Shown: positions 1-8,834 of the stretch, one piece after another
Position numbering within the stretch: the stretch's first letter is position 1
Layout: each line of letters begins with the position of its first letter
DNA from: Streptococcus sanguinis
GTDB lineage: Bacteria > Bacillota > Bacilli > Lactobacillales > Streptococcaceae
Assembly (NCBI RefSeq): GCF_019929225.1
Contig: NZ_JAHZPA010000002.1
Location: 1 to 64,000, forward strand
Length of the DNA stretch: 64,000 nt
Direction: 5' to 3'
The notes under the pieces: generated by a model
What the model saw: only the letters and a program-made list of their open reading frames with translations
What the model was told of the DNA's origin: nothing
The model's database searches: none
Position numbers and translations under genes: made by a program

Positions 1-265
1 TGATTCTTATCATCGCTTTCTAGAGAGTAAGGGAATTCAGCCATCCATGTCACGCAAAGGCAACAGCCCAGACAACGGCATGATGGAGTCCTTCTTTGGC
101 ATTCTTAAATCTGAGATGTTTTACGGTTATGAGAAGACGTTTCAGTCACTTAAACAACTGGAACAAGCTATTGTAGACTATATTGATTACTACAACAACA
201 AACGAATCGAAGTCAAACTAAAAGGACTTAGTCCTGTACAATACAGAACTAAATCCTTCACTTAA
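1..265 (+). mobile_element. IS3-family transposase (OrfB), 3' end only
   Basis: The reading frame is open from the first bases of the window and ends at a TAA at 263-265, so only the C-terminal ~87 residues are visible; the start lies outside. The sequence shows the end of the DDE integrase core of IS3-group transposases: SRKGNSPDNGMMESFFG carries the catalytic Glu (in MMESFF), followed by the typical WYNxxR-like tail (YIDYYNNKRI) and the LSPVQYR ending. The element end lies just downstream at 272-296. Whether the full element is intact cannot be judged here. The family call is firm; activity is unknown. Confidence 0.9.
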
Positions 266-271
266 ATTATT

Positions 272-296
272 TGTCTAACTTTTTGGGGTCAGTACA
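272..296. repeat. Right terminal inverted repeat of the IS3-family element
   Basis: Immediately after the transposase stop the sequence TGTCTAACTTTTTGGGGTCA (272-291), ending in GTACA, resembles the terminal repeat of IS861/IS150-like streptococcal elements, which begin TGTACTGACCCC on the other strand. The left repeat and target duplication lie outside the window. From 297 to 440 I see no gene, only AT-rich intergenic DNA. Confidence 0.65.
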
Positions 297-440
297 TTTT
301 TACCTCTTTTTTATATTTTTACTGATAGGATATACTGGAGATGAAGATAAGGAATTCTATAGTATTATTGATGAGCTATGAAACTTCTATTAGTATTTAG
401 TGTATGCTAAAGTTTGACTTTGTATTCTTTATAGTTGAAT

Positions 441-483
441 GAAAAAAGCAGAAGTTAGTCTGAGACTAGTTTCTGCTTTTTTC
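441..483. terminator. Bidirectional intrinsic terminator downstream of aspartate kinase
   Basis: A perfect 13-bp inverted repeat, GAAAAAAGCAGAA (441-453) and TTCTGCTTTTTTC (471-483), has an inner region that can pair further (AGTC-TGA-GACT). The A/T-rich flanks give a U-run in both directions. It lies 3' of the minus-strand aspartate kinase gene. Confidence 0.85.
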
Positions 484-523
484 ATTAGGGTTTGTTTGAT
501 AAAAATGCTTCCTAAGTCTGGTC

Positions 524-1888
524 TTACTCCTGTGTTTGGGGTTCAAAGAAAGCTCGGTAAAGCGCGCGAATGGCAGCTTTTTCTTGATTTTTTTCAACAA
601 CAAACATGATGGATACTTCGCTTGAGCCTTGGGACATCATTTGAATATTGATGTTATTTTCTGAAAGAGCTTTGGTTGCAGTGGCAGTTACACCAATATG
701 ACTTTTCATTTTTTCGCCGACAATCATGATAATGGAAAGGTCGTGTTCAATTTCTGCATGATCAACCTCTGCTTTTTGGACAAGTTGGCGAAGAATTTCT
801 TCCTCTTTGATAGGAGTTAATTCGCGCTCGCGCAAGATAATGGAAAGGTCATCAATTCCTGTAGGCATGTGCTCCCAACCAATATTCAGGTCTTCTAGAA
901 TTTGAAGGACACGTCTACCAAAGCCGATTTCTCTGTTCATCAGGTACTTGGACATGTTAATGCTGACAAATCCTGCATCTCCAGCAATGCCAACGACAGG
1001 AAGATGGTCTTTACTGTGTTTATGAACAATTTGTGTTCCAGGATGTTCTGGATTGTTGGTATTTTTAATAACCAGCGGAATTTTGCCACGGTAAGCTGGA
1101 AGCAGAGCTTCATCATGGAGAACTGTAAAGCCTGCATAAGCTAATTCACGCATTTCCCGATAGGTTAGCTCAGGAATGGAATGTGGTTTGTGAACGATGC
1201 CAGGATGGGCGGCAAAGATTCCGTCAACATCAGTAAAGTTCTCATAAACATCTGCTTTGACTCCCGCAGCAATGATAGAGCCCGTAATATCAGAACCCCC
1301 GCGAGAGAAAGTGCAGATTTGTCCATCTTGAGTTACACCAAAGAAACCAGGAATAACTAGAACTTCATCAGAATTGTTGAGTTCTTCAATCTTATCATAG
1401 CTGGAAGGGAGAATTCGAGCATTACCTGGCTCACTGGAAACGACGAGTCCTGCTTCTCTCGGATGTACATAGCTAGCTGGAACGCCATTTTGACTGAAAT
1501 AAGCTGCAATTAATTTGGCATTGTTGTTTTCTCCTGCAGCAAGAAAAGTATCATAAAGAAATGCATTATCTTCAATTGGCAAAGTTGCAAGGCTTGTGAT
1601 GCTTTTGGAAATTTTCTCCAGAACTTTTGGTTTCAAACCAAGTTCTGCCACCATATCTGCATAGCGATTGATAATCCACTGTTGATTTGGTGTGACATCA
1701 TTTCCTGCTATGTACTCTCGGTAGTATTTAATCAGAGCATCGGTTACTTTGATATCGTCATCGTGTCGTTTTCCTGGCGCTGATACTACAACAAACCGAC
1801 GTTCAGGATCAGATTTGACAATATTCAAAACTTTTTCTAATTGAGTCGCAGAAGCCAGTGAACTTCCGCCAAATTTTACAACTTTCAT
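524..1888 (-). CDS. Aspartate kinase
   Basis: 454 aa. Phosphorylates L-aspartate to 4-aspartyl phosphate, the first step towards lysine/diaminopimelate, threonine and methionine. The N-terminal amino acid kinase domain opens with VVKFGGSS (residues 3-10) and contains FSRGGSD for the substrate/nucleotide site. Two C-terminal ACT-type regulatory segments follow (about 310-380 and 390-450; the second includes SHIGVTATATKAL). Length and order fit a monofunctional class with feedback-regulating ACT domains. The start ATG (1886-1888) has a good ribosome site, AGGAG, and a promoter is visible at 1913-1941. Transcribed alone and divergent from fabM. Which end product inhibits it cannot be told. Confidence 0.95.
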   Translation of the reverse strand: MKVVKFGGSSLASATQLEKVLNIVKSDPERRFVVVSAPGKRHDDDIKVTDALIKYYREYIAGNDVTPNQQWIINRYADMVAELGLKPKVLEKISKSITSLATLPIEDNAFLYDTFLAAGENNNAKLIAAYFSQNGVPASYVHPREAGLVVSSEPGNARILPSSYDKIEELNNSDEVLVIPGFFGVTQDGQICTFSRGGSDITGSIIAAGVKADVYENFTDVDGIFAAHPGIVHKPHSIPELTYREMRELAYAGFTVLHDEALLPAYRGKIPLVIKNTNNPEHPGTQIVHKHSKDHLPVVGIAGDAGFVSINMSKYLMNREIGFGRRVLQILEDLNIGWEHMPTGIDDLSIILRERELTPIKEEEILRQLVQKAEVDHAEIEHDLSIIMIVGEKMKSHIGVTATATKALSENNINIQMMSQGSSEVSIMFVVEKNQEKAAIRALYRAFFEPQTQE

Positions 1889-1912
1889 AGGTTCTCCTAT
1901 CTTATTTTAAAA

Positions 1913-1941
1913 ATTATAACAAAATTCTGAAAATTATTCAA
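1913..1941 (-). promoter_or_regulatory. Promoter of the aspartate kinase gene
   Basis: On the minus strand: -35 TTGAAT (1936-1941), 17-bp spacer, -10 TATAAT (1913-1918), placed 25 bp before the start codon. No lysine riboswitch fits in this short leader. Confidence 0.7.
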
Positions 1942-2040
1942 ACACTGTTTTTATACTATTTTTATCCATAATATTGCTTTTACACTTTAAATTTGAAGAC
2001 CATCTAATTTTTCCCATTTTTTATTTCCTTTCTTTTATAT

Positions 2041-2083
2041 TTTATGATAAAATATAAGTTGTTTATAATTTGAATATCAAATT
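2041..2083 (+). promoter_or_regulatory. fabM promoter with overlapping FabT box
   Basis: A -10 TATAAT at 2064-2069 has a weak -35 (TTTATG, 2041-2046) 17 bp upstream. The near-perfect palindrome AATTTGAATATCAAATT (2067-2083) has the form TTTGA-N3-TCAAA seen at the other FabT sites in this window and covers the end of the -10 and the start region, where a repressor would block initiation. Identity as a FabT site is inferred from the shared motif. Confidence 0.65.
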
Positions 2084-2138
2084 ATTTAAGAATAAAACAA
2101 AACGGCTGATTTGAAATCGGGTCGGGAATGGAGCTGAA

Positions 2139-2930
2139 ATGACATTTAATGGAATTCTCTATCACGTAGCAGATGAGGTAGCAACGATTACTTTCAATCG
2201 TCCTGAAGTTTCAAATGGCTTTAATATTCCTATGTGTGAGGAAATTTTAGAGGCTATTGAACTTGCTGCTAAGGATGAGTCCGTCAAATTTTTAGTTATC
2301 AATGCAAATGGTAAGGTTTTTTCAGTGGGCGGGGATTTGGCTGAGATGCAGAGAGCTGTCAGTGATGATGATGTCCAATCCTTGGTGAAAATCGCAGAAC
2401 TGGTGAACGATATTTCTTTTGCTATGAAACGTCTTCCTAAGCCTGTCATCATGAGTGTTGATGGCCCAGTTGCTGGTGCGGCTGCTAATATGGTCGTTGC
2501 AGCAGATTTCTGCATTGCCACTGAAAAATCTCGCTTCATTCAGGCCTTTGTCGGTGTTGGTCTGGCGCCAGATGCTGGTGGTCTTTTCTTACTGACTCGT
2601 GCTATCGGGGTAACTCGGGCGACCCATCTGGTTATGACTGGGGAAGCTCTGACTGCAGAGAAAGCTCTGGATTACGGCTTGCTTTATAAAGTCTGTGAAA
2701 CAGAGAAATTGGAAAAAACAACGGAACAGTTACTGAAGAAACTGAAACGAGGCTCTCTGAATTCATACAGAGCAATGAAAGAAATGGTCTGGAAGAGTCT
2801 GTTTAGTGGTTGGTCTGAGTATGCAGAGCTAGAGTTGGAACTGCAGAAATCGTTGGCTTTTACAGAGGATTTCAAAGAAGGGGTTCGGGCTTACTCTGAG
2901 AAGCGTCGTCCAAACTTCACTGGTAAATAA
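2139..2930 (+). CDS. fabM: trans-2,cis-3-decenoyl-ACP isomerase FabM (crotonase fold)
   Basis: 263 aa, the usual FabM length. In streptococci this enzyme isomerises trans-2-decenoyl-ACP to the cis-3 form and thereby makes unsaturated fatty acids. The crotonase-fold signature is clear: FNRPE near residue 20, the oxyanion-hole segment [17 protein letters not shown] (about 54-70), and [12 protein letters not shown] (about 107-118). Identification as FabM rather than a beta-oxidation enoyl-CoA hydratase rests on its place directly upstream of fabT-fabH and on the absence of a beta-oxidation gene set. A candidate FabT box overlaps its promoter. Confidence 0.93.
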   Translation: MTFNGILYHVADEVATITFNRPEVSNGFNIPMCEEILEAIELAAKDESVKFLVINANGKVFSVGGDLAEMQRAVSDDDVQSLVKIAELVNDISFAMKRLPKPVIMSVDGPVAGAAANMVVAADFCIATEKSRFIQAFVGVGLAPDAGGLFLLTRAIGVTRATHLVMTGEALTAEKALDYGLLYKVCETEKLEKTTEQLLKKLKRGSLNSYRAMKEMVWKSLFSGWSEYAELELELQKSLAFTEDFKEGVRAYSEKRRPNFTGK

Positions 2931-2976
2931 TGTATCGGTTCAAGGTTGCTTATTTTGCAAGTTGTTTACAAAAATA

Positions 2977-2989
2977 TTTGAAAATCAAA
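2977..2989 (+). promoter_or_regulatory. Candidate upstream FabT box between fabM and fabT
   Basis: TTTGA-AAA-TCAAA is an exact match to the pattern TTTGA-N3-TCAAA, 58 bp upstream of the fabT promoter box. It could be an auxiliary operator. Confidence is lower because the surrounding DNA is very AT-rich. Confidence 0.45.
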
Positions 2990-3006
2990 TTAATTTTCAA
3001 AAAAGC

Positions 3007-3047
3007 TTGCAAATTACTTTTCTATCTGATAAAATTTGATTGTCAAA
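3007..3047 (+). promoter_or_regulatory. fabT promoter and autoregulatory FabT box
   Basis: -35 TTGCAA (3007-3012), 17-bp spacer, -10 TAAAAT (3030-3035), then TTTGA-TTG-TCAAA (3035-3047) starting in the last base of the -10. This placement is what is expected of the FabT operator known upstream of fabT in streptococci. Confidence 0.8.
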
Positions 3048-3071
3048 GTATTTTCTTAAGGAGGGTTGGTT

Positions 3072-3506
3072 TTGAATTTTCAGTTAGTAAATGATTACTT
3101 AACGTCTATTTTCAATAATGTCTTGGTTATTGAAGAATCGAGCCTAAGAAGCAGTCGCTTCAACGACGTCTCCATTAAGGAAATGCATACGATAGATGTC
3201 ATCGGCACAACCCCAAATGCTACTCCAAGTGATATATCACGAGAATTGATGGTTACCTTGGGGACTGTTACGACCAGTTTGAATAATCTGGAGCGTAAGG
3301 GGTATATTGAGCGGCGTCGGTCGGAAGTTGACCGTCGTGTGGTGCATCTAAATTTGACAAAGAATGGGCGGCTTTTGTATCGTCTCCACAAGCGATTCCA
3401 CAACCGCATGGTCATGCAAGTAGTGGATGGGATGAGTCCAGAAGAGAGACAAGTGATGCAAAAGGGCCTGCAAAATTTATATAGTTTCCTAGAGGATTTG
3501 AAATAA
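3072..3506 (+). CDS. fabT: FabT, MarR-family repressor of fatty acid synthesis
   Basis: 144 aa from a TTG start at 3072. An in-frame TTG at 3066 is also possible, but 3072 sits 6-7 nt after AAGGAGG and gives the usual family length. FabT represses the fab operon when bound to long-chain acyl-ACP. The protein has the MarR winged helix: the [15 protein letters not shown] helix, recognition region [16 protein letters not shown], and the wing with [13 protein letters not shown] (DxR motif). Its stop overlaps the fabH start (TAATG), so the two are translationally coupled. A FabT box overlaps its own promoter, consistent with autoregulation. Confidence 0.95.
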   Translation: MNFQLVNDYLTSIFNNVLVIEESSLRSSRFNDVSIKEMHTIDVIGTTPNATPSDISRELMVTLGTVTTSLNNLERKGYIERRRSEVDRRVVHLNLTKNGRLLYRLHKRFHNRMVMQVVDGMSPEERQVMQKGLQNLYSFLEDLK

Positions 3507-4480
3507 TGAACTATGCTAAGATTAGCCAGGTGGCTCATTATGCTCCCCGTCAGGTTGTCAGCAATGATGATCTAGCCGAGATTATGGATACCAGTGATGA
3601 GTGGATTTCAAGTCGAACTGGGATTAAAAACCGCCATTTATCGTCAGATGAAACGACCAGTGATTTAGCTACAAAAGTAGCAGAGAATTTGCTGCAAAAG
3701 TCAGGAATTTCTGCTCAGGACCTGGACTTTATCATTGTTGCCACTATTACGCCGGATTCTTTAATGCCTTCAGCTGCTGCGAGAGTACAGGCCAATATTG
3801 GGGCTAAAAATGCATTTGCCTTTGATCTGACGGCGGCCTGCAGTGGCTTTATCTTTGCCCTATCTACTGGGGAAAAATTTATTTCTTCAGGCCGTTATCA
3901 AAAAGGTCTAGTCATAGGAAGTGAGACGCTCTCTAAGACAGTAGATTGGTCGGATCGTTCAACGGCTGTTCTCTTTGGAGATGGTGCTGGCGGTGTCCTG
4001 TTGGAAAGTGCTTCAGAACAGCATTTTTTGGCAGAAAGTCAGTTTACGGACGGATCACGCGGAGATAGTCTGACCTGTGGAAAAATCGGTTTGGCTTCAC
4101 CTTTTTCTGAAAAAGGTGAGAATCAGCCTTATCTGACAATGGACGGTCGAGCCATTTTTGACTTTGCTATTCGAGATGTTGCTCGTTCTATCAAAGAAAC
4201 TATCGAAAGCAGTCAGCTTTCAGCGGAAGATTTGGATTTTTTGTTGCTGCATCAGGCCAATATCCGTATTTTGGATAAAATGGCTAAGAAGCTTGGTGTT
4301 GCTCGGGAGAAACTTCCGGCTAACATGATGGAATATGGCAATACTAGTGCAGCTAGCATCCCGATTTTATTATCTGAGTGTGTCGAGCAAGGACTAATCA
4401 AACTGAACGGAAATCAGACAATTTTGATGTCAGGTTTCGGTGGAGGTTTGACATGGGGCACGCTTATTGTTACAATTTAG
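3506..4480 (+). CDS. fabH: beta-ketoacyl-ACP synthase III (FabH)
   Basis: 324 aa. Condenses acetyl-CoA with malonyl-ACP to start fatty acid synthesis. The thiolase-fold catalytic triad is readable: Cys112 in TAACSGF, His249 in LLHQAN and Asn279 in YGNTSAAS. The C-terminal GFGGGLTWG is typical. The start ATG overlaps the fabT stop codon. Length and neighbours fully support the assignment. Confidence 0.97.
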   Translation: MNYAKISQVAHYAPRQVVSNDDLAEIMDTSDEWISSRTGIKNRHLSSDETTSDLATKVAENLLQKSGISAQDLDFIIVATITPDSLMPSAAARVQANIGAKNAFAFDLTAACSGFIFALSTGEKFISSGRYQKGLVIGSETLSKTVDWSDRSTAVLFGDGAGGVLLESASEQHFLAESQFTDGSRGDSLTCGKIGLASPFSEKGENQPYLTMDGRAIFDFAIRDVARSIKETIESSQLSAEDLDFLLLHQANIRILDKMAKKLGVAREKLPANMMEYGNTSAASIPILLSECVEQGLIKLNGNQTILMSGFGGGLTWGTLIVTI

Positions 4481-4535
4481 TTAATCAAGTGGAAACACAT
4501 GATAAAAAATATTTTATTTTTAAAGGAGTCTATCC

Positions 4536-4760
4536 ATGGCAGTATTTGAAAAAGTACAAGAAATTATCGTTGAAGAACTTGGCAAAGAGCCATCAGAAGT
4601 TACTCTTGAGTCAACTTTCGATGATCTTGAAGCAGATTCATTGGACTTATTCCAAGTGATTTCAGAAATTGAAGATGCATTTGACATCCAAATCGAAACT
4701 GAAGAAGGTTTGAACACAGTTGGTGATTTGGTTGCTTATGTAGAAGAAAAAACTAAATAA
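4536..4760 (+). CDS. acpP: Acyl carrier protein
   Basis: 74 aa, acidic. Carries the growing acyl chain on a 4'-phosphopantetheine arm. The attachment site is Ser35 in the conserved ADSLDL motif. A strong AAAGGAG precedes the ATG. It lies between fabH and fabK and is followed by a small hairpin (4771-4792), so part of the transcription may end here before the fabK promoter region. Confidence 0.97.
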   Translation: MAVFEKVQEIIVEELGKEPSEVTLESTFDDLEADSLDLFQVISEIEDAFDIQIETEEGLNTVGDLVAYVEEKTK

Positions 4761-4770
4761 GCAAGTAACT

Positions 4771-4796
4771 GAGAGTATCGAAAGATATTCTCTCTT
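4771..4796 (+). terminator. Weak hairpin downstream of acpP
   Basis: GAGAGTATC-GAAA-GATATTCTC forms a 9-bp stem (one G-T pair) with a GAAA tetraloop, followed by only a short T-rich run (TCTTGTTT). It may be a partial terminator or an mRNA-stabilising end that sets acpP expression apart from the downstream genes. Confidence 0.5.
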
Positions 4797-4807
4797 GTTT
4801 AGGTAAT

Positions 4808-4824
4808 AGTTTGACTGTCAAAGT
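4808..4824 (+). promoter_or_regulatory. FabT box upstream of fabK
   Basis: AGTTTGACTGTCAAAGT contains TTTGA-CTG-TCAAA (4810-4822) with extended symmetry (AGT...ACT ends). A FabT site before fabK is known in streptococci. I could not place a convincing -35/-10 pair around it. Confidence 0.75.
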
Positions 4825-4896
4825 AAAGAAAATACATCTAGCGTGTGGTAGTTTGAAATCAAGCTATTACTTAAGCAATGATAAAAGGAAGGTATT

Positions 4897-5871
4897 ATGC
4901 AAACACGTATTACAGAATTATTGAACATTGATTACCCTATTTTCCAAGGCGGAATGGCCTGGGTTGCTGACGGTGACTTGGCTGGTGCAGTTTCAAAAGC
5001 TGGCGGTCTTGGTATCATTGGTGGCGGAAATGCACCTAAGGAAGTGGTAAAAGCTAATATTGACAAGATTAAGTCCTTAACAGACCGTCCTTTTGGTGTT
5101 AATATCATGCTCCTGTCTCCTTTTGCAGACGACATTGTGGATCTCGTCATTGAAGAGGGAGTAAAAGTAGTAACGACTGGTGCGGGTAATCCAAGCAAGC
5201 ACATGGCTCGTTTCCATGAAGCGGGGATTACAGTTATCCCTGTTGTGCCAAGTGTGGCCTTGGCTAAGCGGATGGAAAAAATCGGTGCGGATGCAGTCAT
5301 TGCAGAAGGTATGGAAGCCGGTGGCCACATCGGAAAATTGACGACCATGTCCTTGGTTCGTCAGGTTGCAGAAGCAGTTAGCATTCCGGTTATTGCTGCT
5401 GGTGGTATTGCTGATGGTTCTGGGGCTGCAGCTGGATTTATGCTGGGAGCGGAGGCCGTTCAGGTCGGAACTCGCTTTGTCGTTGCTAAGGAATCCAATG
5501 CTCATCAGAACTATAAGAACATGATTTTGAAGGCTCGCGATATTGATACAACTATCTCTGCCCAGCATTTCGGTCATGCGGTTCGTGCTATCAAGAATAA
5601 GCTGACGCGTGATTTCGAAAAGGCAGAAAAAGAAGCCTTCAAGCAAGAAAATCCAGATTTGACTGTTTTTGAAAATCTTGGAGCTGGTGCTTTGGCCAAT
5701 GCGGTTGTTCGCGGAGATGTGGAAAATGGTTCCGTCATGTCTGGTCAAATTGCTGGTTTAATCAGTAAGGAAGAAACAGTCGAAGAAATCCTCAAAGATA
5801 TCTACTATGGTGCTGCTGAGAAGATTCAGCAGGAAGCAAAACGTTGGGCAGGAGTAACTAGAAATGACTAA
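4897..5871 (+). CDS. fabK: Enoyl-ACP reductase II (FabK), FMN-dependent
   Basis: 324 aa. Catalyses the last reduction of each elongation cycle using NAD(P)H and FMN; it replaces FabI in streptococci. The TIM-barrel fold of the nitronate monooxygenase/FabK family shows GGMAWVADGDLAGAVSKAGG at the N-terminus, catalytic His144 in AGGHIGK, and the phosphate-binding GGIADG/GAEAVQVGTRF segments. AAGGAAGG precedes the ATG. It overlaps fabD by 8 nt and begins the long elongation operon; a FabT box lies 75 bp upstream. Confidence 0.97.
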   Translation: MQTRITELLNIDYPIFQGGMAWVADGDLAGAVSKAGGLGIIGGGNAPKEVVKANIDKIKSLTDRPFGVNIMLLSPFADDIVDLVIEEGVKVVTTGAGNPSKHMARFHEAGITVIPVVPSVALAKRMEKIGADAVIAEGMEAGGHIGKLTTMSLVRQVAEAVSIPVIAAGGIADGSGAAAGFMLGAEAVQVGTRFVVAKESNAHQNYKNMILKARDIDTTISAQHFGHAVRAIKNKLTRDFEKAEKEAFKQENPDLTVFENLGAGALANAVVRGDVENGSVMSGQIAGLISKEETVEEILKDIYYGAAEKIQQEAKRWAGVTRND

Positions 5872-6784
5872 AAGAGCCTTTCTCTTTGCCGGTCAGGGAG
5901 CGCAGTACCTTGGAATGGGGCGTGAGCTTTATGATCAGTATGAGCTTGTGCGGTCAACTTTTGATGAGGCTAGCCATGTTCTAGGCTATGATGTCCGATC
6001 TTTAATCGATCAAGATGAGGAAAAGCTCAATCAAACTCGCTACACGCAACCGGCTATTTTAACAACTTCAGTAGCTATTTATCGGCTCTTGGCTGATAAG
6101 GGAATCGAGCCTGATATGGTAGCAGGTCTCTCGCTTGGAGAATATTCTGCTTTGGTGGCTGCGGGCGCCCTTGATTTTAAGACTGCAGTGGCCTTGGTTG
6201 CTAAGCGCGGTAGCTTCATGGAAGAGGCTGCTCCAGCTGGCTCTGGAAAAATGGTCGCTGTTTTAAATGCAGAGGTTTCTCTCATTGAAGCAGTCTGTCA
6301 GGAAGCAAGCGCTATTGGTGTAGTCTCACCAGCTAACTATAATACGCCTAGTCAGATTGTTATTGGGGGAGAAGTCGCAGCGGTGGACAAGGCTGTGGAG
6401 CTTTTGAAAGATGCCGGTGTCAAGCGCTTAATTCCGCTCAATGTATCCGGACCTTTCCATACGGCGCTTTTAAAGCCAGCCAGCGAACGATTGGCAGAAG
6501 TCTTGGAAACAGTTGAATTTTCAGATTTTGTACGGCCATTAGTCGGAAATACTGAAGCAACTGTGATGGAAAAAGAAAGAGTCAAAGAGCTTTTGACTCG
6601 TCAGGTAATGGAGCCAGTACGTTTTTATGACAGCATTGCTAAAATGCAGGAAGCAGGTATGACTGAATTTATCGAAATCGGTCCTGGCAAAGTCCTATCT
6701 GGTTTTATTAAGAAAATTGATAAATCTGCGGATGTACGCCAAGTTGAAGATGTAGAAAGTTTGAATGCTCTTCTAGAAAAATAA
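5864..6784 (+). CDS. fabD: Malonyl-CoA:ACP transacylase
   Basis: 306 aa. Transfers malonyl from CoA to ACP. GQGAQ is at residues 10-14, the nucleophile Ser90 in GLSLGEYSA, and the partner His199 in SGPFHT. The start overlaps the fabK stop by 8 nt and fabG follows after 12 nt, so it is a core operon gene. Length is normal for the family. Confidence 0.97.
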   Translation: MTKRAFLFAGQGAQYLGMGRELYDQYELVRSTFDEASHVLGYDVRSLIDQDEEKLNQTRYTQPAILTTSVAIYRLLADKGIEPDMVAGLSLGEYSALVAAGALDFKTAVALVAKRGSFMEEAAPAGSGKMVAVLNAEVSLIEAVCQEASAIGVVSPANYNTPSQIVIGGEVAAVDKAVELLKDAGVKRLIPLNVSGPFHTALLKPASERLAEVLETVEFSDFVRPLVGNTEATVMEKERVKELLTRQVMEPVRFYDSIAKMQEAGMTEFIEIGPGKVLSGFIKKIDKSADVRQVEDVESLNALLEK

Positions 6785-6796
6785 TGAGGAATCATC

Positions 6797-7531
6797 ATGG
6801 AATTACAAAACAAGAATGTGTTAATTACAGGGTCCGCTCGTGGGATTGGGCTGGCAATTGCGCATAAATTTGCCAGTGTCGGAGCCAATGTTATCTTAAA
6901 CGGACTAAGCGGGATTTCTGATGATATTTTGGCTGAATTTGCCGGCTATTCTGGTAAAGTCGTAGCTGTTATTGGGGATGTGTCTAAATCTGCGGATGCT
7001 CAGCGGATAGTGGAAGAAGCTGTTGCGGCTCTGGGGTCTGTGGATGTATTGGTCAATAACGCTGGTATTACACGTGATAAGCTCATGCTGAAAATGACGG
7101 AAGAAGATTTTGAGCAGGTGCTGAAAGTGAACTTGACTGGAACATTCAATATGACACAATCAGTCCTGAAACCGATGACAAAAGCTCGTCAGGGTGCTAT
7201 TATCAACCTATCGAGTGTCGTTGGTTTAGCTGGAAATATCGGTCAGGCTAACTATTCAGCTTCTAAGGCTGGTCTGATTGGTTTTTCTAAATCAGTTGCC
7301 CGTGAGGTAGCAGCGCGTAATATCCGTGTCAACTGTATTGCCCCTGGCTTTATCGCATCTGATATGACAGATGTACTTCCAGAAAAAGTAAAGGCGGCGT
7401 CTCTGGCACTCATTCCAATGAAGCGTTTTGGTACTCCAGAAGAAGTTGCAGATGTTGCACTCTTTTTGGCGGGTCAAGAATATCTAACAGGTCAAGTCAT
7501 CACGATTGATGGCGGCTTTACTATGCAGTAA
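6797..7531 (+). CDS. fabG: 3-oxoacyl-ACP reductase
   Basis: 244 aa. NADPH-dependent reduction of 3-ketoacyl-ACP. Short-chain dehydrogenase with TGSARGIG (residues 11-18), NNAG (87-90), and catalytic Ser140, Tyr153 and Lys157 (YSASK). FabG-specific placement between fabD and fabF in the operon supports the role. AATGAGGAATC precedes the ATG. Confidence 0.97.
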   Translation: MELQNKNVLITGSARGIGLAIAHKFASVGANVILNGLSGISDDILAEFAGYSGKVVAVIGDVSKSADAQRIVEEAVAALGSVDVLVNNAGITRDKLMLKMTEEDFEQVLKVNLTGTFNMTQSVLKPMTKARQGAIINLSSVVGLAGNIGQANYSASKAGLIGFSKSVAREVAARNIRVNCIAPGFIASDMTDVLPEKVKAASLALIPMKRFGTPEEVADVALFLAGQEYLTGQVITIDGGFTMQ

Positions 7532-7595
7532 GTCACAATTTTTGAATAATAACGAGTAGAAAATCAGTTGATTCATCTAAATAAAGGAGCTCAAT

Positions 7596-8828
7596 ATGAA
7601 ACTTAATCGAGTTGTTGTAACAGGATACGGTTTAACTTCACCTATCGGCAATACTCCAGAAGAATTCTGGAATAATTTAAAAGAAGGCAATATTGGAATC
7701 GGTCCAATTACTAAATTTGATCATAGTGAATACAGTGTTCACAATGCGGCGGAAATTCAGGATTTCCCTTTTGATAAATACTTTGTCAAAAAGGATACCA
7801 ATCGTTATGATAATTACACACTTTATGCAATTTATGCTTCCCAGGAAGCGGTCAACAATGCTCACTTAGATGTAGATGCGTTGGATAAGGATCGCTTTGG
7901 TGTCATTGTGGCTTCAGGTATCGGTGGGATTCAGGAAATTGAAGAGCAGGTTGTTCGTTTGCATGAAAAAGGCCCTAAACGTATCAAACCTTTGACCTTG
8001 CCAAAAGCCTTGCCAAATATGGGGGCGGGAAATGTGGCTATGCGCTTTGGAGCCAATGGTATCTGTAAGTCTGTCAATACAGCTTGTGCCTCAGCTAACG
8101 ATGCGATTGGTGAAGCTTTCCGCTCGATTAAATTCGGTTATCAAGATGTGATGCTGGTCGGTGGTTCAGAAGCTTCTATTACGCCATTTGCGATTGCTGG
8201 TTTCCAAGCTCTGACTGCTCTTTCTACCACAGAAGATCCTAAGCGTGCTTCTATTCCTTTTGACAAGGACCGCAATGGCTTTGTCATGGGCGAAGGTTCT
8301 GGTATGCTGGTTCTGGAAAGCTTGGAACATGCTGAGAAGCGCGGAGCTACTATCTTGGCTGAGGTAGTAGGATACGGTCATACTTGTGACGCTTACCATA
8401 TGACTTCTCCGCATCCAGAAGGTTTGGGTGCTATCAAGGCTATTAAACAGGCAGTTGAAGAAGCTGAAATTGAACCAAAAGATGTAGCTTATGTCAATGC
8501 TCATGGTACATCAACTCCTGCTAACGAAAAAGGCGAAAGCGGAGCCATTGTTTCTGTCTTTGGTAAAGATGTAGCGGTGTCTTCTACTAAATCCTTTACA
8601 GGACATCTGCTCGGTGCAGCGGGCGCGGTTGAGGCTATTGCGACGATTGAAGCAATGCGTCATAGCTATGTGCCAAAAACAGCTGGTACAACAGAGCTGC
8701 CAGACTATATTGAAGCCAACGTTATTTACGGTCAAGGTAAGGAACAGGAAATCCCTTATGCGATTTCCAATACATTTGGCTTTGGCGGCCACAATGCAGT
8801 TCTTGCCTTTAAACGCTGGGAGGCTTAA
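7596..8828 (+). CDS. fabF: beta-ketoacyl-ACP synthase II
   Basis: 410 aa. Elongating condensing enzyme. Catalytic Cys164 in NTACASA, His303 in NAHGTST and His337 in FTGHLLGAAG are all present, plus GFGGHN at the C-terminus. An AAAGGAGC site precedes the ATG. A 64-bp spacer from fabG holds no visible promoter. As streptococci lack FabB, this single FabF probably handles both saturated and unsaturated chains downstream of FabM (established for the genus, not visible here). Confidence 0.97.
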   Translation: MKLNRVVVTGYGLTSPIGNTPEEFWNNLKEGNIGIGPITKFDHSEYSVHNAAEIQDFPFDKYFVKKDTNRYDNYTLYAIYASQEAVNNAHLDVDALDKDRFGVIVASGIGGIQEIEEQVVRLHEKGPKRIKPLTLPKALPNMGAGNVAMRFGANGICKSVNTACASANDAIGEAFRSIKFGYQDVMLVGGSEASITPFAIAGFQALTALSTTEDPKRASIPFDKDRNGFVMGEGSGMLVLESLEHAEKRGATILAEVVGYGHTCDAYHMTSPHPEGLGAIKAIKQAVEEAEIEPKDVAYVNAHGTSTPANEKGESGAIVSVFGKDVAVSSTKSFTGHLLGAAGAVEAIATIEAMRHSYVPKTAGTTELPDYIEANVIYGQGKEQEIPYAISNTFGFGGHNAVLAFKRWEA

Positions 8829-8834
8829 AAACCT

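Noticed and set aside
1889..2138. Lysine riboswitch upstream of aspartate kinase
   Set aside because: The promoter sits only about 25 bp from the start codon, leaving no room for an aptamer.
5077..5748. 223-codon open frame on the minus strand inside fabK
   Set aside because: Antisense to a conserved enzyme, composition unlike a protein, no start signal.
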